Of a stretch of DNA of 50,474 nt, positions 48,739 through 50,474 are shown piece after piece. Source of the DNA: Aliivibrio sp. 1S175 (GTDB lineage: Bacteria > Pseudomonadota > Gammaproteobacteria > Enterobacterales > Vibrionaceae); NCBI RefSeq assembly GCF_001690985.1, contig NZ_MAJS01000001.1, positions 1 through 50,474 on the forward strand. The letters are read 5' to 3'. Made by a program: the position numbers and the translations under genes. Each line of letters starts with the position of its first letter. The stretch's first letter is position 1. The notes under the pieces are model-generated. The model made no database searches. It saw nothing but the letters and a program-made list of their open reading frames with translations, and was not told the DNA's origin.

Positions 48739-48769
48739 AAAAAAGCCCCAGCATTTCTGCTAGGGCTTT
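48739..48769 (-). terminator. Terminator after tRNA-Ser
   Basis: The stem formed by AAAGCCCCAGCA and TGCTAGGGCTTT (loop TTTC, with one mismatch) is preceded on the plus strand by an A-run, so it stops minus-strand transcription. Its sequence and its 5' flank GATACAAAAAAGCC resemble the terminators in the tandem repeat at 49984 and 50237. Confidence 0.85.
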
Positions 48770-48774
48770 GAATG

Positions 48775-48865
48775 TGGTGGAGGGATAGGGATTTGAACCC
48801 TAGAACCGCTATTAACGGTTGCCGGTTTTCAAGACCGGTGCTTTCGACCACTCAGCCATCCCTCC
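48775..48865 (-). tRNA. serT: tRNA-Ser (anticodon TGA)
   Basis: The 91-nt minus-strand gene folds as a type II tRNA with an acceptor stem GGAGGGA/TCCCTCC, encoded CCA, anticodon loop CTTGAAA (anticodon TGA reading UCA), a long variable arm (CAACCGTTAATAGCGGTTC) and T-loop TTCAAAT. It has its own promoter and terminator. Confidence 0.95.
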
Positions 48866-48875
48866 GATGCGGTGA

Positions 48876-48904
48876 ATAATAGGCGTAACCCTTCTTCTTG
48901 TAAA
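48876..48904 (-). promoter_or_regulatory. Promoter of tRNA-Ser
   Basis: On the minus strand TTTACA (48899-48904) and TATTAT (48876-48881) are separated by exactly 17 bp. The segment between the -10 and the gene is TCACCGCATC, a fairly GC-rich discriminator as seen in stringently controlled stable-RNA promoters. Confidence 0.75.
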
Positions 48905-48910
48905 GCACTC

Positions 48911-48969
48911 TTTTAAAAATAAAAACTGTTCGCTTTAAATTTACCCATATCGATGTAATTTAAAGCGAA
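48911..48969 (-). terminator. Terminator after the carbonic anhydrase gene
   Basis: A perfect 13-bp inverted repeat TTCGCTTTAAATT/AATTTAAAGCGAA with a 15-nt loop is followed, on the minus strand, by CAGTTTTTATTTTT. Confidence 0.85.
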
Positions 48970-48987
48970 ATGTGGCTTCTTCTATTT

Positions 48988-49695
48988 TTATTGCAGTACA
49001 GGTCGAGCATTAATCGCTTGTATTGGGCGGTTATTACCATCATATAAAGCTTTAAATTGGGTTAACTGTTGTGATGAAATCGTCATTGGATTCTTCATTA
49101 CAAACCAAGTTACTCCCTCATTGCATGGTGGCGTCGTTAATGAACCATTAAAACGATAATAAGCTTGATCGGATGGAAGTAAATTCACAAGGTTTAATTT
49201 GTTTGTTAGAACTACCTCACCAGATTTTGGCATTTCTTGCCATACTTTAGCTAATTCCGTATTTGCTTTTCCTTCTGTAAACATTACTCCAACAACGGCG
49301 AGATTTCCGTTTTTGTCAGAATGAACCAAATGCATCTCTAGTGGAAAAGAATGACCAGCAATGAGGTTTTCACTTGGGGCATGGAAATGTAACTGAAGAA
49401 GGTTAAATGTTTTCTCTTCTATTTGTACTGATTGCTTGCCATCAAAATTGACTTGCACTGTATGCCCATTGTTTACGATGCTTTGTCCCGCTTGGTTATA
49501 ATTAAAGGCAATTGGTTTTAATGTGCTTTCAATTGCATCTGTAATATCGATTGGGGATTGGTTAACACCTGATTGACATGTTCCATGCCAGTGAGCGGGA
49601 GCCGTTTCACCAGAGTAACTCCATTCGGAAGCGGCAACAAGGCAGCTAGCAGATAGAGCAGTTAAAGCCGTTAACGTTGTCATTATTTTTTTCAT
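48988..49695 (-). CDS. Periplasmic alpha-carbonic anhydrase
   Basis: The 235-aa protein has a signal peptide (residues 1-22) and an alpha-type carbonic anhydrase domain with zinc ligands H103, H105 and H122 (LHFHAPSEN and EMHLVHSD). C40 and the later cysteine in TTPPCNEGV probably form a disulfide in the periplasm. It interconverts CO2 and bicarbonate outside the cytoplasm. Similar enzymes occur in Vibrio cholerae and A. fischeri. The gene lies between tRNA-Ser and the tRNA-derived repeat array. Confidence 0.93.
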   Translation of the reverse strand: MKKIMTTLTALTALSASCLVAASEWSYSGETAPAHWHGTCQSGVNQSPIDITDAIESTLKPIAFNYNQAGQSIVNNGHTVQVNFDGKQSVQIEEKTFNLLQLHFHAPSENLIAGHSFPLEMHLVHSDKNGNLAVVGVMFTEGKANTELAKVWQEMPKSGEVVLTNKLNLVNLLPSDQAYYRFNGSLTTPPCNEGVTWFVMKNPMTISSQQLTQFKALYDGNNRPIQAINARPVLQ

Positions 49696-49884
49696 GGAAC
49701 TTGGGTCCTTATTATTTTATTAATGAAGAGACAGGCTAGTACAGATGATCATGAGATTAAAACGCTTTGAATTAAATTTAGACAGCTACTTCCATTTATA
49801 TGAAACGGTTTGAAATTTTGTTTTATTTCTAAGGCACTATTGATAGGAATAGGGAATTTATCGAGTTGATTCAGAGACTAATTA
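49696..49884. other. Intergenic region upstream of the carbonic anhydrase gene
   Basis: There is no gene. The region should contain the minus-strand promoter of the carbonic anhydrase. I see no strong regulatory motif. At its right end the DNA begins to resemble the tandem repeat. Confidence 0.4.
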
Positions 49885-49983
49885 GACTCTACCTGAATTT
49901 TGAAAAGGGATAGAGGGGTAGGGTTTGAATTCTAGAGTTATTATCTTAATGAAATTTATTGGGATCTCATATTCGACAGATAC

Positions 49984-50013
49984 AAAAAAGCCTCGTCATT
50001 TCTGACAAGGCTT
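49984..50013 (-). terminator. Terminator of repeat copy 1
   Basis: The stem AAGCCTTGTCA/TGACGAGGCTT (minus strand, loop GAAA, one mismatch) is followed by six T. It directly follows the CCA end of the tRNA-like RNA. Confidence 0.85.
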
Positions 50014-50021
50014 CGTGATGT

Positions 50022-50130
50022 TGGTGGAGCGGACGGGACTTTCTATCTCACCTTGAGAGCAATACGTCCCCCGGCGTGTCAGGCTGCTAAGCTCTTCAAT
50101 AGAAAGTCTAACCAACTGAACTACCGATCC
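50022..50130 (-). ncRNA. tRNA-Asp-derived RNA, copy 1
   Basis: The minus-strand 5' end GGATCGGTAGTTCAGTTGG and the 3' end GTCCCGTCCGCTCCACCA are those of a tRNA-Asp, and the anticodon arm with CCTGACACGCCGGGGG is almost that of tRNA-Asp. It is 109 nt long instead of ~77. The anticodon reads GAC, not GTC, and the acceptor has one T-C mismatch. The T-arm is replaced by two arms that pair with each other (GACTTTCTAT at 50099-50108 with ATAGAAAGTC at 50037-50046). The anticodon stem has one mismatch in this copy. Whether it is transcribed is unknown. Confidence 0.6.
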
Positions 50131-50167
50131 AATTTTTAAAACCCAGATTCTATCTGAATTTTGAAAT

Positions 50168-50192
50168 GTGGTGGAGGGATTGAATACTAGAG
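50168..50192 (-). pseudogene. Decayed 3' end of a tRNA-Ser
   Basis: The plus-strand text TGGTGGAGGGA then TTGAATACTAGAG resembles the tRNA-Ser 3' end at 48775 (TGGTGGAGGGATAGGGATTTGAACCCTAGAA) with a short deletion in the T-stem. The preceding TTTTGAAATG also matches the flank of that gene. Only the acceptor 3' strand and part of the T-arm remain. Confidence 0.55.
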
Positions 50193-50236
50193 TTATTATG
50201 TATGAAATTTAGGGGGATCTCATATTCGACAGATAC

Positions 50237-50266
50237 AAAAAAGCCTCGTCATTTCTGACAAGGCTT
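50237..50266 (-). terminator. Terminator of repeat copy 2
   Basis: The sequence is identical to the copy 1 terminator and lies 253 bp away, directly behind the second tRNA-like RNA. Confidence 0.85.
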
Positions 50267-50274
50267 CGTGATGT

Positions 50275-50383
50275 TGGTGGAGCGGACGGGACTTTCTATC
50301 TCACCTTGAGAGCAACACGTCCCCCGGCGTGTCAGGCCGCTAAGCTCTTCAATAGAAAGTCTAACCAACTGAACTACCGATCC
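50275..50383 (-). ncRNA. tRNA-Asp-derived RNA, copy 2
   Basis: It has the same 109-nt layout as copy 1 with two base differences. In this copy the anticodon stem is intact (CGGC, loop CTGACAC, GCCG). The long helix arms are at 50352-50361 and 50290-50299, with a second short helix GAGC/GCTC inside. The 3' end has an encoded CCA, and an intrinsic terminator follows at 9 nt. Confidence 0.6.
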
Positions 50384-50474
50384 AATTTTTAAAACCCAGA
50401 TTCTATCTGAATTTTGAAATGTGGTGGAGGGGTTGAATACTAGAGTTATTATGTATGAAATTTAGGGGGATCTC

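Larger units (their letters stand above)
49885..50474. repeat. 253-bp tandem repeat array with tRNA-derived units (continues past the window)
   Basis: The segment beginning GGGATCTC at 49961 recurs at 50214 and again at 50467, a period of exactly 253 bp. Two nearly identical copies are visible and a third starts at the window edge. The segment 49885-49960 is a more diverged copy of the unit's right part. Each unit holds, in minus-strand order, a decayed tRNA-Ser 3' end, a 109-nt tRNA-Asp-like RNA and an intrinsic terminator. Inside the tRNA-like part the two copies differ at only two bases. Confidence 0.9.

Noticed and set aside
50022-50383. Calling the repeat units functional tRNA-Asp or tRNA-Val
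   Set aside because: The T-arm is missing, the length is 109 nt, and the acceptor has a mismatch. A normal cloverleaf cannot form.
1-50474. CRISPR arrays, insertion sequences and rRNA genes
   Set aside because: Looked for short regularly spaced repeats, transposase motifs and rRNA signatures. The only tandem repeat is the 253-bp tRNA-derived array, and no transposase is present.

Overview
The window is a stretch of a gammaproteobacterial chromosome that looks like a member of the Vibrionaceae, most likely Aliivibrio (A. fischeri or a close relative). The reasons are the AT-rich composition, the gene order fimV(hubP)-truA-accD-folC-dedD-cvpA-purF, an RssB-like regulator, a rhombosortase, a secreted alpha-type carbonic anhydrase, and Vibrio-like proteins throughout. 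The species name is an inference from recognised gene content, not from a database search.

Layout. 1-7000: housekeeping block (end of fimV/hubP, truA, accD, folC, dedD, cvpA, purF) with a PurR operator before cvpA and a terminator hairpin lying over the cvpA stop codon. 7000-9700: LysR regulator, RssB-like response regulator, small DUF454 membrane protein. 9800-13700: apt, dnaX (with a programmed -1 frameshift site), ybaB, recR. 13700-21800: rhombosortase and DTW-domain gene starting back to back, dGTPase-like gene, aldehyde dehydrogenase, EamA transporter, a yqhC/yqhD-like regulator and aldehyde reductase pair, RibD-C-like reductase. 21800-30500: alaA and the complete menaquinone cluster menF-menD-menH-menB-menC-menE. 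30600-36500: crotonase, an MFS/acyltransferase fusion with a TetR gene next to it, Tim44-like protein, and small conserved genes including two cysteine-cluster proteins.

36500-42200 looks like a small integrated element. It carries a tyrosine integrase with a near-consensus LexA box in front, a two-gene BcgI-like (type IIB) restriction-modification system, a bacterial PH-domain protein, an unrecognised membrane protein and the C-terminal stub of a phage S24/CI-type repressor. An 11-bp direct repeat flanks it and may mark the attachment site.

42200-50474: small Cys-rich conserved protein, 2OG-Fe(II) oxygenase, an operon of a membrane-anchored P-loop ATPase and an MscS channel, GNAT acetyltransferase, exported nucleoside phosphorylase-family protein, tRNA-Ser(UGA), and alpha-carbonic anhydrase. 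The window ends inside an exact 253-bp tandem repeat. Each unit carries a terminator and a 109-nt tRNA-Asp-derived RNA whose T-arm region is replaced by a long helix, plus a decayed tRNA-Ser 3' end. I consider this repeat the least explained structure in the window. The BcgI-like island and the ATPase-MscS operon come next.
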